Below, in pieces: positions 18,479-28,273 of a stretch of DNA of 64,000 bases. The DNA lies in NCBI GenBank assembly GCA_016711295.1, contig JADJTE010000011.1, forward strand, positions 165,174 through 229,173. The letters are read 5' to 3'. Numbering within the stretch: position 1 is the first letter of the stretch; each line of letters opens with the position of its first letter. Position numbers and translations under genes: made by a program. Under the pieces are notes generated by a model. The model was not told where the DNA came from and did no database searches. It saw only the letters and a list, made by a program, of their open reading frames with translations. The stretch is from Sphingobacteriales bacterium. GTDB lineage: Bacteria > Bacteroidota > Bacteroidia > Chitinophagales > UBA2359.

Positions 18479-19969
18479 ATGAATAATCCCGACAAAGCAT
18501 ATAACCGCTTCGAGTCAGAGCTACGGCACGCGCTCAATGACTATGAAGTACCTTTCAATCCCGATGATTGGGCATTGATGGAAGAAGAGTTGCGCCGAAA
18601 GAACGGCGGGCTTGCCGCATGGTTTGCACGGCGCAAATGGTGGATAGCGGCAACAACCCTCGCTCTGCTGCTCGGCACCTGGCAATTTGCTAACTATTGG
18701 AATAGCCCTACCCTCTCCCACAACCTAAACACCGCACCCGCTCCTACTGCCCCAATTCCGCCGCCAACTACTAAGGCTGCCACCCCTGCTATGGGCAATG
18801 TATCCACGCCTGACCTAAGTACCAAACCTAAGTCGGCTATTAGCCCCGCCTTGCCTGCTGCTACCGCGCCCGTGAGCAAAAAACACCCATCAATGCCCAC
18901 CGCGCAAGCACCCGCCGCTACTACCGACCACCAACGCACCACTACTACGGCGACAAGTGTTGATATGGCTCAATTGGCTGCTATCCCCGCAGACCTCGCA
19001 GCACACCCGACGAATGACATAGGTATAACGGCGAATAATGTGCGCACTACTGATAACAGCACCTACCCGCTTGAATCCAAAGAAACTGCCATTGCGACTA
19101 CCATACAAGCCGACCAAGTTCTGCCTGCAATATCAACCGACCAATCGGCAGCGATTACTACCCAAGTGCCAAGCTCGACAGAGGCTGCCGATACCCAACA
19201 ACCCATTTTCGAGGGTGCTTCGCTTGTGGCTGATGATCCCACCACCACCGAAAGCGAAGCAGAAACAAAAGTTGAGCCTAAATCCACCAAAAAATATCCC
19301 GCTATCAAAAAACCCAAAAAGCGCGTATCGGCATTTTATGCCATGCCCACCGCTTCGGTCGATGGCAATTTTCTGAGCGGTCGCCCGCTGCGCTTGGGCA
19401 CTACTTTGGGGTTATCGCTCAACTATCAATTTTCGCGCTATTGGAGCATCGAAACGGGAGTCGCCTATACGCAAAAAAATTTCCAGATGACCACCGCATT
19501 CGACCAATACAAACCCGTATTCCCCGAACAATACCGCGCCGAATTTGCTCGTATGCTGTTTGTCGAAATACCATTAGTCGTCAAATTTCATGTGCCTGCT
19601 TATAGCGACGAATGTCTTCCTTATGTAGGTATCGGCAATTCTATCCTTTTGCCCATCGAAAAACGCTATACGTATAGCCTTATCGACCCTCCTCCTACGG
19701 TCATAGAAGGAATGAGTCCTGATTATTATAATCCCGAACCACCCGCCGAACTCGACCCCGAACCCGAAGTTTTGTGGCGCACCATACACCTCAAAGCAGG
19801 AGCGTCGTTCAGGCTCAATAAAAAATGGCGGCTCAATATCGAATCTCAATTCAAAGCCTCGCTCGACGCTTTGCACTTGGGCGAAAACAACCCCATCGTC
19901 GAAAAAAATAGCCTCCGATATACCCTCTATTCGTTTGGCTTACAAACAGGGTTGAATTACCGATTCTAA
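18479..19969 (+). CDS. Anti-sigma-like N-terminus, membrane helix, linker and outer-membrane barrel in one protein
   Basis: 496 residues in four blocks. Residues 1-55: acidic, helical cytoplasmic start with FNPDDWALMEEELRRK, resembling the short N-terminal motif of Bacteroidota membrane anti-sigma proteins. Residues 57-75: membrane helix WWIAATTLALLLGTWQFA. Residues 80-280: a long Thr/Ala/Pro/Ser-rich stretch, unordered, with many Thr-Thr repeats. Residues 285-496: PorT-like beta-barrel with LGTTLGLSLNYQFSRYWSIETG, VEIPLVVKFHVPAYS and C-terminal YTLYSFGLQTGLNYRF. The order implies a chain anchored in the inner membrane that crosses the periplasm and ends in the outer membrane. It follows the sigma factor locus and ends at a good terminator. 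Confidence 0.75.
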   Translation: MNNPDKAYNRFESELRHALNDYEVPFNPDDWALMEEELRRKNGGLAAWFARRKWWIAATTLALLLGTWQFANYWNSPTLSHNLNTAPAPTAPIPPPTTKAATPAMGNVSTPDLSTKPKSAISPALPAATAPVSKKHPSMPTAQAPAATTDHQRTTTTATSVDMAQLAAIPADLAAHPTNDIGITANNVRTTDNSTYPLESKETAIATTIQADQVLPAISTDQSAAITTQVPSSTEAADTQQPIFEGASLVADDPTTTESEAETKVEPKSTKKYPAIKKPKKRVSAFYAMPTASVDGNFLSGRPLRLGTTLGLSLNYQFSRYWSIETGVAYTQKNFQMTTAFDQYKPVFPEQYRAEFARMLFVEIPLVVKFHVPAYSDECLPYVGIGNSILLPIEKRYTYSLIDPPPTVIEGMSPDYYNPEPPAELDPEPEVLWRTIHLKAGASFRLNKKWRLNIESQFKASLDALHLGENNPIVEKNSLRYTLYSFGLQTGLNYRF

Positions 19970-19989
19970 ACCATCTTACCATTAGCAGC

Positions 19990-20028
19990 CACTGCCGCCG
20001 ACCCTATGCGTTGGCGGCAGTGTTTTTT
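19990..20028 (+). terminator. Rho-independent terminator
   Basis: Perfect 10-base GC-rich stem CACTGCCGCC / GGCGGCAGTG with a 13-base loop, followed by six T. It starts 21 bases after the stop of the barrel gene. Confidence 0.85.
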
Positions 20029-20139
20029 GTTAGGGCATTTGTCTATTTAACGTCATTTAATGCCTCTCAGCGCACCAAAACCATTGCTTTGTTGTTTCTT
20101 TGTTGCGGATTAGCCAAGTACTTTATCTGCAATAATATT

Positions 20140-21435
20140 ATGAAAAAAGAAAAATCGCAGCAATTATACGCCGATGCCCTCCATTATTTCCCTGGTGGCG
20201 TAAATTCGCCCGTCAGGGCTTTTAGAGCAGTAGGCGGAACGCCCATATTCGCTGCACGTGGCAAAGGTAGCCGCTTATTTGATGCCGACGGAAACGAGTT
20301 TATCGACTTTTGCTGTTCGTGGGGACCACTCATTTTGGGGCATAACGCCGCACCCATTCGCGAGGCAATCATCGAAGCCGTACAGTTGGGCACTTCATTT
20401 GGTATGCCTACCGAAGCCGAAAACCATTTAGCGCAATTCATTTTATCGCGCCATAGTTATTTAGAAAAAATACGCTTTGTCAGTTCGGGCACAGAAGCAG
20501 TCATGTCGGCATTGCGATTAGCACGAGGTGCCACAGGCAAATCGAAAATACTGAAATTTGACGGCTGCTATCATGGTCACGTCGATTCGTTGTTGGTCAA
20601 TGCAGGGTCGGGATTCGTCACGTTTGGCGTGTCGTCGTCAGCGGGCATACCTCCCGAATTTGCTGCCGCTACCCTCGTGGCACCACTCGACAATTTGGAA
20701 GCCGTCGAAACCGCCCTATCACAACACCCCGATATAGCAGCGGTTATCATAGAGCCGATACCCGCCAATAATGGTTTGTTGCTCCAAAGCCCCGATTTCT
20801 TGCGTGGTTTGCGCGAACTCTGTACCCGCTACGGCGCGTTGCTCATCTTTGACGAGGTTATTTCGGGTTTTCGCGTAGGTTTTGAAGGTGCGGCGGGTCA
20901 TTACGGCATACAACCCGATTTGCTCACATTCGGAAAAATTATCGGCGGCGGAATGCCCGTAGGTGCTTATGGCGGCAGCCACACGCTAATGGCACATATT
21001 GCTCCCGAAGGCGCGGTATACCAAGCAGGCACATTGTCGGGAAATCCCGTGGCAATGGCGGCAGGTTGGGCTGCCTTGCAACAGTGTGCGCAACCTCTTT
21101 TTTACGAACAACTCGCCCGCAATACGACAAATTTTTGCGGAATGATCAACCGCCACGTCCAGCGCAAGGAATATCCCGTACAGGTATTTCATATCGGTAG
21201 CATTTTTTGGTTGGCATTCAGTTCCCGAAACCGCATCAGCGCCGCCGCCGACATCGACCCTCAATCGATGCGCTACTTCAAACAATTGCACGCCTTTTTA
21301 CTCGACCATGGCATCTATTTCGGTCCATCGGGCTACGAAGTAGGGTTTGTGTCGGCAGCCCACACCACTGCCGATTTAGCCCTAAGTGCTGCTCTCATCT
21401 GCGCAGGATTAGACGAAATGGAAGACCTGTACTAA
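20140..21435 (+). CDS. hemL: Glutamate-1-semialdehyde 2,1-aminomutase
   Basis: 431 residues from MKKEKSQQLYADAL; an upstream in-frame start would add 43 hydrophobic residues running through the terminator and is rejected. PLP enzyme that turns glutamate-1-semialdehyde into 5-aminolevulinate in the C5 haem pathway. Seen: FPGGVNSPVRAFRAVGGTP, FCCSWGPLILGHNAAPI, VSSGTEAVMSALRLARG, KFDGCYHGHVDSLL, IFDEVISGFRVG, and LTFGKIIGGGMPVGAYGG with the PLP-binding Lys. Length is normal and there is no frameshift. An M-family mobile element begins directly behind the stop codon. Confidence 0.95.
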   Translation: MKKEKSQQLYADALHYFPGGVNSPVRAFRAVGGTPIFAARGKGSRLFDADGNEFIDFCCSWGPLILGHNAAPIREAIIEAVQLGTSFGMPTEAENHLAQFILSRHSYLEKIRFVSSGTEAVMSALRLARGATGKSKILKFDGCYHGHVDSLLVNAGSGFVTFGVSSSAGIPPEFAAATLVAPLDNLEAVETALSQHPDIAAVIIEPIPANNGLLLQSPDFLRGLRELCTRYGALLIFDEVISGFRVGFEGAAGHYGIQPDLLTFGKIIGGGMPVGAYGGSHTLMAHIAPEGAVYQAGTLSGNPVAMAAGWAALQQCAQPLFYEQLARNTTNFCGMINRHVQRKEYPVQVFHIGSIFWLAFSSRNRISAAADIDPQSMRYFKQLHAFLLDHGIYFGPSGYEVGFVSAAHTTADLALSAALICAGLDEMEDLY

Positions 21436-21436
21436 T

Positions 21437-21885
21437 AAATTTTATACACTTACCTTACACGAGTTTCATGCCTACGGTATGCTCAAGCTTGTGTCTGTTA
21501 GATGTTACCGATGTAATATGCCTACGGCGTTTTAAGGATAATATGCATTAAATGTTTGTAACTATTTAGGGTATAGGGTTCTGGGTATGGGGTAATGGGT
21601 TATATCTATCTAATAATGCCTGAAATCATTGCATATTCAATCAAAAATAGCTATCCTTGTGAGCTGTTTTTGCAAGGCTAAATAGTTACAAATGTTTTTT
21701 ACAATTTACCATAAACTATTGATAATCAGCAAATTATATCTTGTATAAATTCTCCCTCTTTTAGGGGGTCAGGGGGAGTTCTTGAACTAATATCTCAATT
21801 ATCTAACGCTATTTCCTAAGTCTTAACGCTTGGAAATGGATACATGATAGACAAAATTAATACTCAAAACTTAAAAATCAGACCA
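21437..21885 (-). mobile_element. M element copy 1, split by an inserted R1 element
   Basis: Homologous along nearly its whole length to the element at 53772-54098, in reverse orientation. The right end (ACTTAAAAATCAGACCA) is intact. The left end, next to the hemL stop, has lost the TGGTAAGATTT start. It carries the internal run of C/T and G that forms a hairpin around 21750-21780. It is interrupted at 21558-21689 by an R1 element with its own 8-bp target duplication. No coding capacity. Confidence 0.75.
21558..21689 (-). mobile_element. R1 element copy c, inserted inside an M element
   Basis: A 132-bp R1 copy with perfect 12-base ends GTAACTATTTAG / CTAAATAGTTAC, in opposite orientation to copies a and b. 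It is flanked by the 8-bp direct repeat AAATGTTT at 21550-21557 and 21690-21697. Sequence on both sides continues the same M element, so this insertion came after the M insertion. Confidence 0.85.
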
Positions 21886-21936
21886 TTAGTACACCGACAT
21901 TTTTGGTCCAATAACTTGCCTCCTGCCCCAAAAATC

Positions 21937-21973
21937 ATAGCCGCGCCCTTACAACAAGTAAAGGCGCGGCTAT
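21937..21973 (-). terminator. Terminator for the minus-strand T9SS cargo gene
   Basis: GC-rich inverted repeat ATAGCCGCGCC / GGCGCGGCTAT extended by CTTAC/GTAA, followed on the minus strand by GATTTTT. It lies 41 bases past the stop of the cargo gene. Confidence 0.75.
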
Positions 21974-22013
21974 ATGCGTATTTGGGGAACACAAGTAAAT
22001 TGGGCACTTATGC

Positions 22014-22898
22014 CTATTGCTGCACAATCAGTTTTTGCAGACCCAAAGTTTGTCCTTGTCGGTCGTAGGCTTTTACGATATAGATACCCGCCGGCAAATG
22101 AGCTACCGAAATATCTTCGTCGGCAGCATGGCGCGATAGTAACCTGCCCATACAGTCGTATATTTCGGCGGTGTGAGCGGTGTGGCTGTCGCTAAGTCTG
22201 AAAGCGGTATGGGTTGGATTGGGATAGAGACGCAGTGTTTGTTCAGGTTTGGGCGTGGGTTCAATACCTACGTTGATGGTTTCGGCATTGAGCGACTCGC
22301 CCAATACAGGGCGCAATAACAAGGCACCTTGATAGAGTGAGTTGTACCATTGCCCTGTGGCATTATAAAAAATTTCGCTATTTACTTCCGAATCTATATC
22401 ATACCCATAGCTGTTGTTCACGTCAAAGGCTACGGGCAAAAAATCGGCTTCGGCTTGTACGAACCCTACATAAATCGTATCGGATACGGCTAAGGGCTGT
22501 TCGAGCAGGTAAGTCCATAAGCCATTGGGTTGGGCTAAAAATTGGGGCACGAAATCATCGCTGCTTAGGTAAATCAACTCGTCATTGTTTGTATTGAGTT
22601 GTACCGATTTCCATACTGCCAATTTGAAAGGTAGGTTTTCTATGTCTTGGTTTTGGGCAACAAAAGCAATTTGTAGGGCACGCAAGGTATCGGGTACGTT
22701 GAGTACAAATCGGGCGGCTAATTTTCCGTTCACGCCGTATAAACCGTAGGCTTTTTCTGCTACGCCGTCGTCGTAGGCAAAATAGTTAAAAAATGTTTGG
22801 TATTGGTATACTGTATCGTTATCGGTCACTTTATCATTGATGTCGCTATCAAGGGATAAGCGATTTTCAAGCACTACGCTGTCGCGCCCCTCGAACAA
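22014..22898 (-). CDS. T9SS cargo protein, C-terminal part with type A sorting signal
   Basis: Third piece of one large secreted protein whose gene runs from 24898 to 22014. It has a beta-rich domain (FFNYFAYDDGVAEKAYGLYG, LWTYLLEQPLAVSDTIYVGF) common in Bacteroidota exported proteins, then the type A sorting signal: LRLYPNPTHTAFRL, AEIYDCMGRLL, HLPAGIYIVKAYDRQGQ and LQKLIVQQ. The signal sends the protein through the T9SS to the surface or medium. The visible ATG is not the real start; conserved sequence continues upstream in this frame to about 23030, where a base is lost. Confidence 0.8.
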   Translation of the reverse strand: MFEGRDSVVLENRLSLDSDINDKVTDNDTVYQYQTFFNYFAYDDGVAEKAYGLYGVNGKLAARFVLNVPDTLRALQIAFVAQNQDIENLPFKLAVWKSVQLNTNNDELIYLSSDDFVPQFLAQPNGLWTYLLEQPLAVSDTIYVGFVQAEADFLPVAFDVNNSYGYDIDSEVNSEIFYNATGQWYNSLYQGALLLRPVLGESLNAETINVGIEPTPKPEQTLRLYPNPTHTAFRLSDSHTAHTAEIYDCMGRLLSRHAADEDISVAHLPAGIYIVKAYDRQGQTLGLQKLIVQQ

Positions 22899-22938
22899 GG
22901 CGGTATTCTGGTCAAGGGCAAGATTTATATTGTCTTTA

Positions 22939-23508
22939 TTAAAAAAGAAATTGAGCGGTTGCGTGCCCGTAAAATTTCCGATATCGTTGGGGTCTACACC
23001 CGTACCCGATAGTTCCGAACAATAAAGTTTCGGAACAGGCTTCGCGCAGCGTATAGGTCAGCAGGCGATTGTCGGCACTGGTCGATGTGTTCGTAACGCC
23101 CACTACATAATCGGTTTGTGGCTTGAGTTCGGTATTGGCATGTCCGACAAAATGTTTCCAAGGCATGGCTTGATAACGGCGCAGCATAGAGGGCGGATTG
23201 TTGGCAAAGCCCGAATCTTTATAGTCTAAGTTGGTAAAAGCCAAGCTATCATCGTCTATCGTAAGACTTTGGGCACTTAGTTTTACGTAGTCTAAATGCC
23301 AATGGTCGTTGTTGCCCGATACGGTAGCATTGTTGCGGAATCGGAATCGGAATCCGTCCCATATAGTGGCAGCGGTGGCTATAGAATCGACGATGCGCAG
23401 CGATACATAGCGGTAAGGTTCTACGACATCGCCCAAGCCTCTAATGCCCCAAATTTTTCGCCATTGTTCGTCTGCCGTTTGTATTTCGACTATCAAGCTA
23501 TCGAGCAA
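22939..23508 (-). CDS. T9SS cargo protein, middle part (separate frame)
   Basis: Second piece of the large cargo gene. It contains WDGFRFRFRNNATVSGNNDHWHLDYVKL, given here only as a pointer to the motif: F-x-F-x-N, then a G-N-x-D-x-W-x-x-D-Y-V pattern seen in MAM-like beta-sandwich domains of Bacteroidota cargo proteins. It ends in a wrong-frame tail after ACSETLL. The start lies in the G-run 23511-23514: one more base gives DYPQLLDSLIVEI and joins it to the short middle frame that begins at 23684. Not a separate gene. Confidence 0.7.
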   Translation of the reverse strand: MLDSLIVEIQTADEQWRKIWGIRGLGDVVEPYRYVSLRIVDSIATAATIWDGFRFRFRNNATVSGNNDHWHLDYVKLSAQSLTIDDDSLAFTNLDYKDSGFANNPPSMLRRYQAMPWKHFVGHANTELKPQTDYVVGVTNTSTSADNRLLTYTLREACSETLLFGTIGYGCRPQRYRKFYGHATAQFLF

Positions 23509-23671
23509 TTGGGGTAATCGCCTCTACCGCGCGGTTGGTACAAGAAACTGAGGTAGGCATCGGAGGCAGGCGTGATGAATGTAGTAGCGGGCAAATCCCA
23601 AATAATGCCTGCTACGGAGGCTGCCCCGCTAATAGCCTGCATCGTCCCGCCGATTTCGATACTCAATCCGC

Positions 23672-24898
23672 TTAGGTTAAAAAATCGCTTGGCGCACCGC
23701 TCATGAGGTCAAAATTGGGCAAGCTGACGATTTGGTCGGGCTGTATAGCTTCGCCATTGGGCAGCGTAATCGCCGAAGTAACGGTATACAACGAATCGCC
23801 GATAGGCACAAAGCCGTTGCCCGAAATATTGAGTTGGTCGATGGCATACAATTCGTCGCCGACCCAATAATAGGTCCCGCTCACATCGACGGGATTACTT
23901 CCTATTGTTATCAAGCCACTCAATTGCACGATACTGCTGCTCAACAATTTGAGGGTATCGCGGGGGGCGAGGTCGGGGGTCGAGGTAGCCATACAGGCGG
24001 GGTGTGAGGTGAGTACGTCTGCATTGCCGTCGATGAGTTCGGCACCAGTAGGCACAGGAGTATAGGGTTGCCCCACGCAATCTAATCCGTCGAAAGTAGC
24101 TACGCCACTCGTAAAGGGCTGCGCTACGTAGCTGTCATTTATCAACACGCAACCACTTGCCCAATATCGAGCATCGGGCACAACCGACGAAGCCGAAAAG
24201 TCTTCGGTAAATGGCACAGCTATCGTAGGTATGGGCACAACATCGAAAATGTAAAAACTGCGGCATCCGCTCGATTCTTGGCGTTGCAAATAGTAAGTAC
24301 CTGCGGGCAGCGGGGTCGATATTTGGGTCGAGCCGTTATAATTGGCAATTAGGGCATGATTGCTATCATATAATCTGAACTCGCCCACCGCGCCTGGCGT
24401 AAAGGCGCGTTTTCGCAATTTGCCGGGTTGGTCGCAAAAGGGCGCGACTATTTCCCAATGTTCGGCTAAGGTAGCTTCGGCATCGGCGTTGTTCAGCTCG
24501 TAGGTATAGCGTTTTACGCGCCCTTCGGCATCGGTAATGGTGATAAAATAAGCACCTGCCCGCAGGTTGGGGAGGTTAATTTGTTCGTCGGTCAGCCCAT
24601 TCAAAATACCGCTATTACTCGTACCTGTACCCGTATAGCTAAGGGTGTAGGGAGTGGCTATATTTTGTATTTGCAGTTGTAGGCTTCCATCGCCAAGCAA
24701 ACAAGTAGGCGATTGGGGCTGACTGATTCCTATGTGCTCGGCACCATAGCAAAATGTCGAAAAATCGCGGCGATAGCCCTTCGCCTGCTCATCGAGGCGT
24801 TGCGTAGGGTTGTGGTGTAGGGGCAGCAGCATTTCTTGCGCGTGTGCGAGCGGTAGGATGCCGAGAAAAAGCCAGCAGGCGGCTATAAGGTATTTCAT
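23672..24898 (-). CDS. T9SS cargo protein, N-terminal part with signal peptide
   Basis: Start of a secreted protein of about 960 residues. Signal peptide MKYLIAACWLFLGILPLAHA, cut before QEMLLPL. After it comes an immunoglobulin-like repeat (LQLQIQNIATPYTLSYTGTG; GAYFITITDAEGRVKRYTYEL) and then IPTIAVPFTEDFSASSVVPD, the usual start of a cargo domain that surrounds the whole of the downstream pieces. The frame ends at SGAPSDFLT; one more A in the run 23679-23684 (+ strand) restores GLSIEIGG and the link downstream. In all, three single-base shifts split this gene. The function of the surface protein is unknown. Confidence 0.78.
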   Translation of the reverse strand: MKYLIAACWLFLGILPLAHAQEMLLPLHHNPTQRLDEQAKGYRRDFSTFCYGAEHIGISQPQSPTCLLGDGSLQLQIQNIATPYTLSYTGTGTSNSGILNGLTDEQINLPNLRAGAYFITITDAEGRVKRYTYELNNADAEATLAEHWEIVAPFCDQPGKLRKRAFTPGAVGEFRLYDSNHALIANYNGSTQISTPLPAGTYYLQRQESSGCRSFYIFDVVPIPTIAVPFTEDFSASSVVPDARYWASGCVLINDSYVAQPFTSGVATFDGLDCVGQPYTPVPTGAELIDGNADVLTSHPACMATSTPDLAPRDTLKLLSSSIVQLSGLITIGSNPVDVSGTYYWVGDELYAIDQLNISGNGFVPIGDSLYTVTSAITLPNGEAIQPDQIVSLPNFDLMSGAPSDFLT

Positions 24899-25169
24899 AG
24901 ATAGGTGTGGAATGGTTGGAAAACGGACGGGGCTGTTTAGTTAAAAATAATTCTTGATTATTTTTTATTTTTACAATTTATATTACCTTGTCAGATAGCA
25001 TTTTATAAATTTACAATTAATAAAATAGTCAAGGATTGAAAATATGTTAATTAAAAATAATTTTGTAAGTCACTGATTTTCAATACAATTTAAATTTAAT
25101 TGAACAGCCCTGTAAAAACGGGGATATTTTGACATAAATCTTATGGATTTGCGAACGACACTTAGGTGG

Positions 25170-26488
25170 CTACGGTGGGGTGGGTTCGGATAGTTCCTTG
25201 GCGGCTTGTAGGACGATGATGGCGGAGATGGTCATGGGCATCAGGAATAAATAGGGGTACGGAATGAGTACAAAATGGTAAAAAAGACAAAATACAGTTT
25301 CAAGCCGCCCAACAGTAGCCATTGCCTGCGGCGGGGCGTAGTGCCGTAGCGACGATATAGTAGCCAAGCAAGCAACGTCATCGATAAGCACAATGCTATT
25401 TCGGTGCGTTTGAGCCAGCGGATGCCCGCCACCAAGTCGGGTTCAAAGGCTTTTTTGAAAAAAATAGCCATGCCCAAGCCCCTTGACAATTGGTGCGGTT
25501 CGGTGCCGGGGCTTCGCGCGGTTTGCCCGCGCTTATCCGGACAAAGCCCGCCGTCGTAGTTGCCCACTATTTTGGCGGGCAATTGCGGGTCCTGGGTCAT
25601 AAACGGCAATACGAACACCAATAGTACAAAGGTTGCCGCTATGCCAAAGGCGCGGTACATTTTTTGCCCGCTGTGAGCGGTGGCGATATAATAAGCCACA
25701 AAGGGTAAAAAAAACAGTATCGAAAACCGCGACAATAAGCAAGCACCCAGTGCCAAGCCCATTGCCCAAGCCGACCCCGACAATAGCCCCACGCACAAGC
25801 CCACATAATAGGCGGCGGGCAGCAATTCTAACGTCAAGCCATAATCGAGCATATTGTAGCGTATAAAACTATATGCCGCCCAAGCGGGCAGACACAAACC
25901 CAAGCCCAATAATAAGCGATGGGGCGGGGTGGCGCGGTGCTGCAAAAAAGGCAGCCGAAGTTGATATATCAGCGTCAAAAAAGCCACGCTCCAAGCGGCG
26001 ACAGGTATCCAACGCGGGTCTTTGCCCAAATATTCGGTGGCGCAAAACGGTAGCCATTGCATGGGCAAATACGTATTGTTCATCGTGTATGTGGGTAGTT
26101 GCACGATTTGGTAGGCATATTCGCCGCGCAACCAGGCGCGTGCCGCCGTGAGTACCTGCGGAAACACATCGGATATGCCGGGGTCTAATGGCACGTGATA
26201 GAACGTAGTACGCGCATATGCCACCAGAGCAGTAAAGGCAATGGCAGCAAACAATAGCGATGTCCAGTCGCGTGCTTGGTCGGGCGAGGCATCGTGGGTG
26301 TCGGGTGGGCTGGGCGCAGCGGTTGCACGGCTGCCTTGGCGTATTGCAAGCCCTGCCAAAGCCAAAGAACTACCAAAAAACAATATCGGTGCCCCATAGA
26401 TACCCGCTTGCCCCATACAAGCACTTAGTGCGAGGGTTTCGAGGATAAATAATAGGTAAATGGCAGGTGTTATTAAATAATTATTCAT
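25170..26488 (-). CDS. Polytopic GT-C-type (GT87/DUF2029-like) putative glycosyltransferase
   Basis: About 440 residues with 10-11 membrane helices. Start MNNYLITPAIYLLFILETLAL preferred over an upstream ATG. After the second helix comes a periplasmic segment with TFYHVPLDPGISDVFPQVLTAARAWLRGEYAY, resembling the first loop of GT-C enzymes that use lipid-linked sugars (Asp in this loop is the usual catalytic site), then NTYLPMQWLPFCATEYLGKDPRW. The main frame ends at 25241; the last helix (VLIPYPYLFLMPMTISAIIVL) is in another frame ending at 25170. One more base in the homopolymer 25280-25285 joins it. Next to the O-antigen-ligase-like gene, which suggests envelope glycan work. Donor and acceptor unknown. 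Confidence 0.6.
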
Positions 26489-26740
26489 TGAAAAAAAATA
26501 GCGGTTTGCCCAATGCCCCTCGCGCCATATCTGAACGTTCAAGTCATCTATACACACGTCGTTTCCGTTATAATTGATAGCGAATACTTTCGGGCAAAGT
26601 CGATGCCTAACGGTTCGGGGTTGGTTAACAGCGTGCCTCTATATACCATCAAAACAAAAATATGGCTCAAACCAAACCACAAAGATACGCAAAACCCCGT
26701 ACCAGAAAGTACCAACTATGCTATATTCGGCATTTATGCC

Positions 26741-28150
26741 CTAACTACGCGCAGGCAATAGCCGAACACTTGCTATTAAAAGCATAAATCCCATACCGCC
26801 AGCTTGGCTTATCAGTGCCGAATCGGTAAGGCATACAGGTAGATAAAATGCCGCTACGGACAATGCCAATACATTAGTAGGGTAAGCCGTCTTGCGCCAC
26901 GCATCTATCAGCCAATAGCCCCATACCGCCAGCAGCAGCAGCAAGCCCCACAAGCCCAACATAGCCCAAGTTTGCAAAAATTGGTTATGGGCATATAGTT
27001 TGACGGGGCTGCCCTTGGCATTTAGTTCAATTTGCAGCGCGTCGTAATAGTCGCCCGTACCTACGCCCACGTAGGGGTGTTGGCGTATGAGGTCGATGTT
27101 TTTTTGCCACGACAAAATGCGGGTAAGGCTGGTAAAATCGCCGTAGTTGTCGTAATTTTTATACGTGCCATCGCGGTAAGTGCCTATTTCCCAGCGCATT
27201 CGCTCATAACGCTTCTGTACTTCGGGCACGTAGCTATATGCAATATAGGGCAAACCCACAATGCTAAGTGTTAGACATAATCCCAATGACAAGGTAGCCC
27301 CTACCCGCCCAATGCGCCGTGCTAAGGGCGGATATATGCGGCGTATGCCCCAAGCAGCCAGCCATATCGCCATAGCCAACCAACAACCAATTTGCGCCCC
27401 ACGTGCCCCCATATACAGCATTACCGTAAGCAAACCCAATAAAGCGGCGATATATGCGTAGCGATGAGTGCGGCGCGCCGTAGTCGCCAGCAGCCAACAA
27501 GCCGATAATGCCGCCAATGCTACTAAATTGGCATATTGAATCCGCGCTATAAAAGGACTGTGCAAACCCGATGCAGCTATGTCGCTGCCCTGCGGATAAG
27601 GTAGCCAACCCAGCCGCTGCGTCAGGGCAACCGCTTGGGCTTCGGGCAGTTTGTAGAGGATTAGGCTAATAATGCCGACCAATAGCGTAGCCACAATAAA
27701 TACTACGAGGTGGCGCGGCAGTCGGTCGGGTAAATAACGAGCATAGACAACAAATAAAAGCGGAACGGCTAAAAAGGTATTTTGCCGAAACGTAAAATCG
27801 AGCCCTTCGCGCAAATTGTCGGTATAGCTCAATCCAAGGACAAAAGCCACAAAAATACCGATAAACAATAACGTAGCGCGTTGGGTTTGCCAAGCCTCCG
27901 ACCAATCGGGCGGATACGCCGCCCAGCGCAATAGCCCTAAAATGCACAAAGCTACCATAGCTGCCGATGCCATGCCTTTGCTCAAAGGCAAACTCGCCCA
28001 CCAAAGCAGCCAAGCAAAGGCGGTCAAAGGTCGTACTAAGTGGTCGAGTTGCTGGCAATATGGGCGCAATGTATCGATAAGAGGTAGCAAATTGGCACGA
28101 GAATTGAATATAATACAAAAAAAGAGGGCAATTGAATGGCAAAACACCAA
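26741..28150 (-). CDS. O-antigen ligase / Wzy family membrane protein
   Basis: 469 residues with about twelve membrane helices. The family marks are in the second half: LYMGARGAQIGCWLAMAIW, then a large periplasmic loop with LSWQKNIDLIRQHPYVGVGTGDYYDAL, then LYAHNQFLQTWAMLGLWGLLLLL. The H-P-x-x-G-x-G-x-G and H-N-x-x-L-Q pattern is that of O-antigen ligase (WaaL) and polymerase (Wzy_C) proteins, which move undecaprenyl-linked glycans. It may also be an O-oligosaccharyltransferase; sequence alone does not decide. Upstream of the GT-C-type gene on the same strand with a 250-base gap. Confidence 0.82.
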   Translation of the reverse strand: MVFCHSIALFFCIIFNSRANLLPLIDTLRPYCQQLDHLVRPLTAFAWLLWWASLPLSKGMASAAMVALCILGLLRWAAYPPDWSEAWQTQRATLLFIGIFVAFVLGLSYTDNLREGLDFTFRQNTFLAVPLLFVVYARYLPDRLPRHLVVFIVATLLVGIISLILYKLPEAQAVALTQRLGWLPYPQGSDIAASGLHSPFIARIQYANLVALAALSACWLLATTARRTHRYAYIAALLGLLTVMLYMGARGAQIGCWLAMAIWLAAWGIRRIYPPLARRIGRVGATLSLGLCLTLSIVGLPYIAYSYVPEVQKRYERMRWEIGTYRDGTYKNYDNYGDFTSLTRILSWQKNIDLIRQHPYVGVGTGDYYDALQIELNAKGSPVKLYAHNQFLQTWAMLGLWGLLLLLAVWGYWLIDAWRKTAYPTNVLALSVAAFYLPVCLTDSALISQAGGMGFMLLIASVRLLPARS

Positions 28151-28273
28151 TCAAAGTTTATATCCCGAACTGATGAGGCGATATATAAGCCGTTTGAGAA
28201 TAGGTGAAGTTCGCAGCCTTTGGAAGCATGTACTATTCATTGGCATAGACAAAATAGGTTGCTGCCTCCGCCA

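Noticed and set aside
18479..19969. TonB-dependent receptor or SusC-like system behind the sigma factor
   Set aside because: There is no plug domain, TonB box, carboxypeptidase-like start or SusD homologue; the barrel is far too small.
20011..20139. Longer start for hemL
   Set aside because: The extra 43 residues would be encoded by the terminator and leader; the conserved protein begins at MKKEKSQQL.
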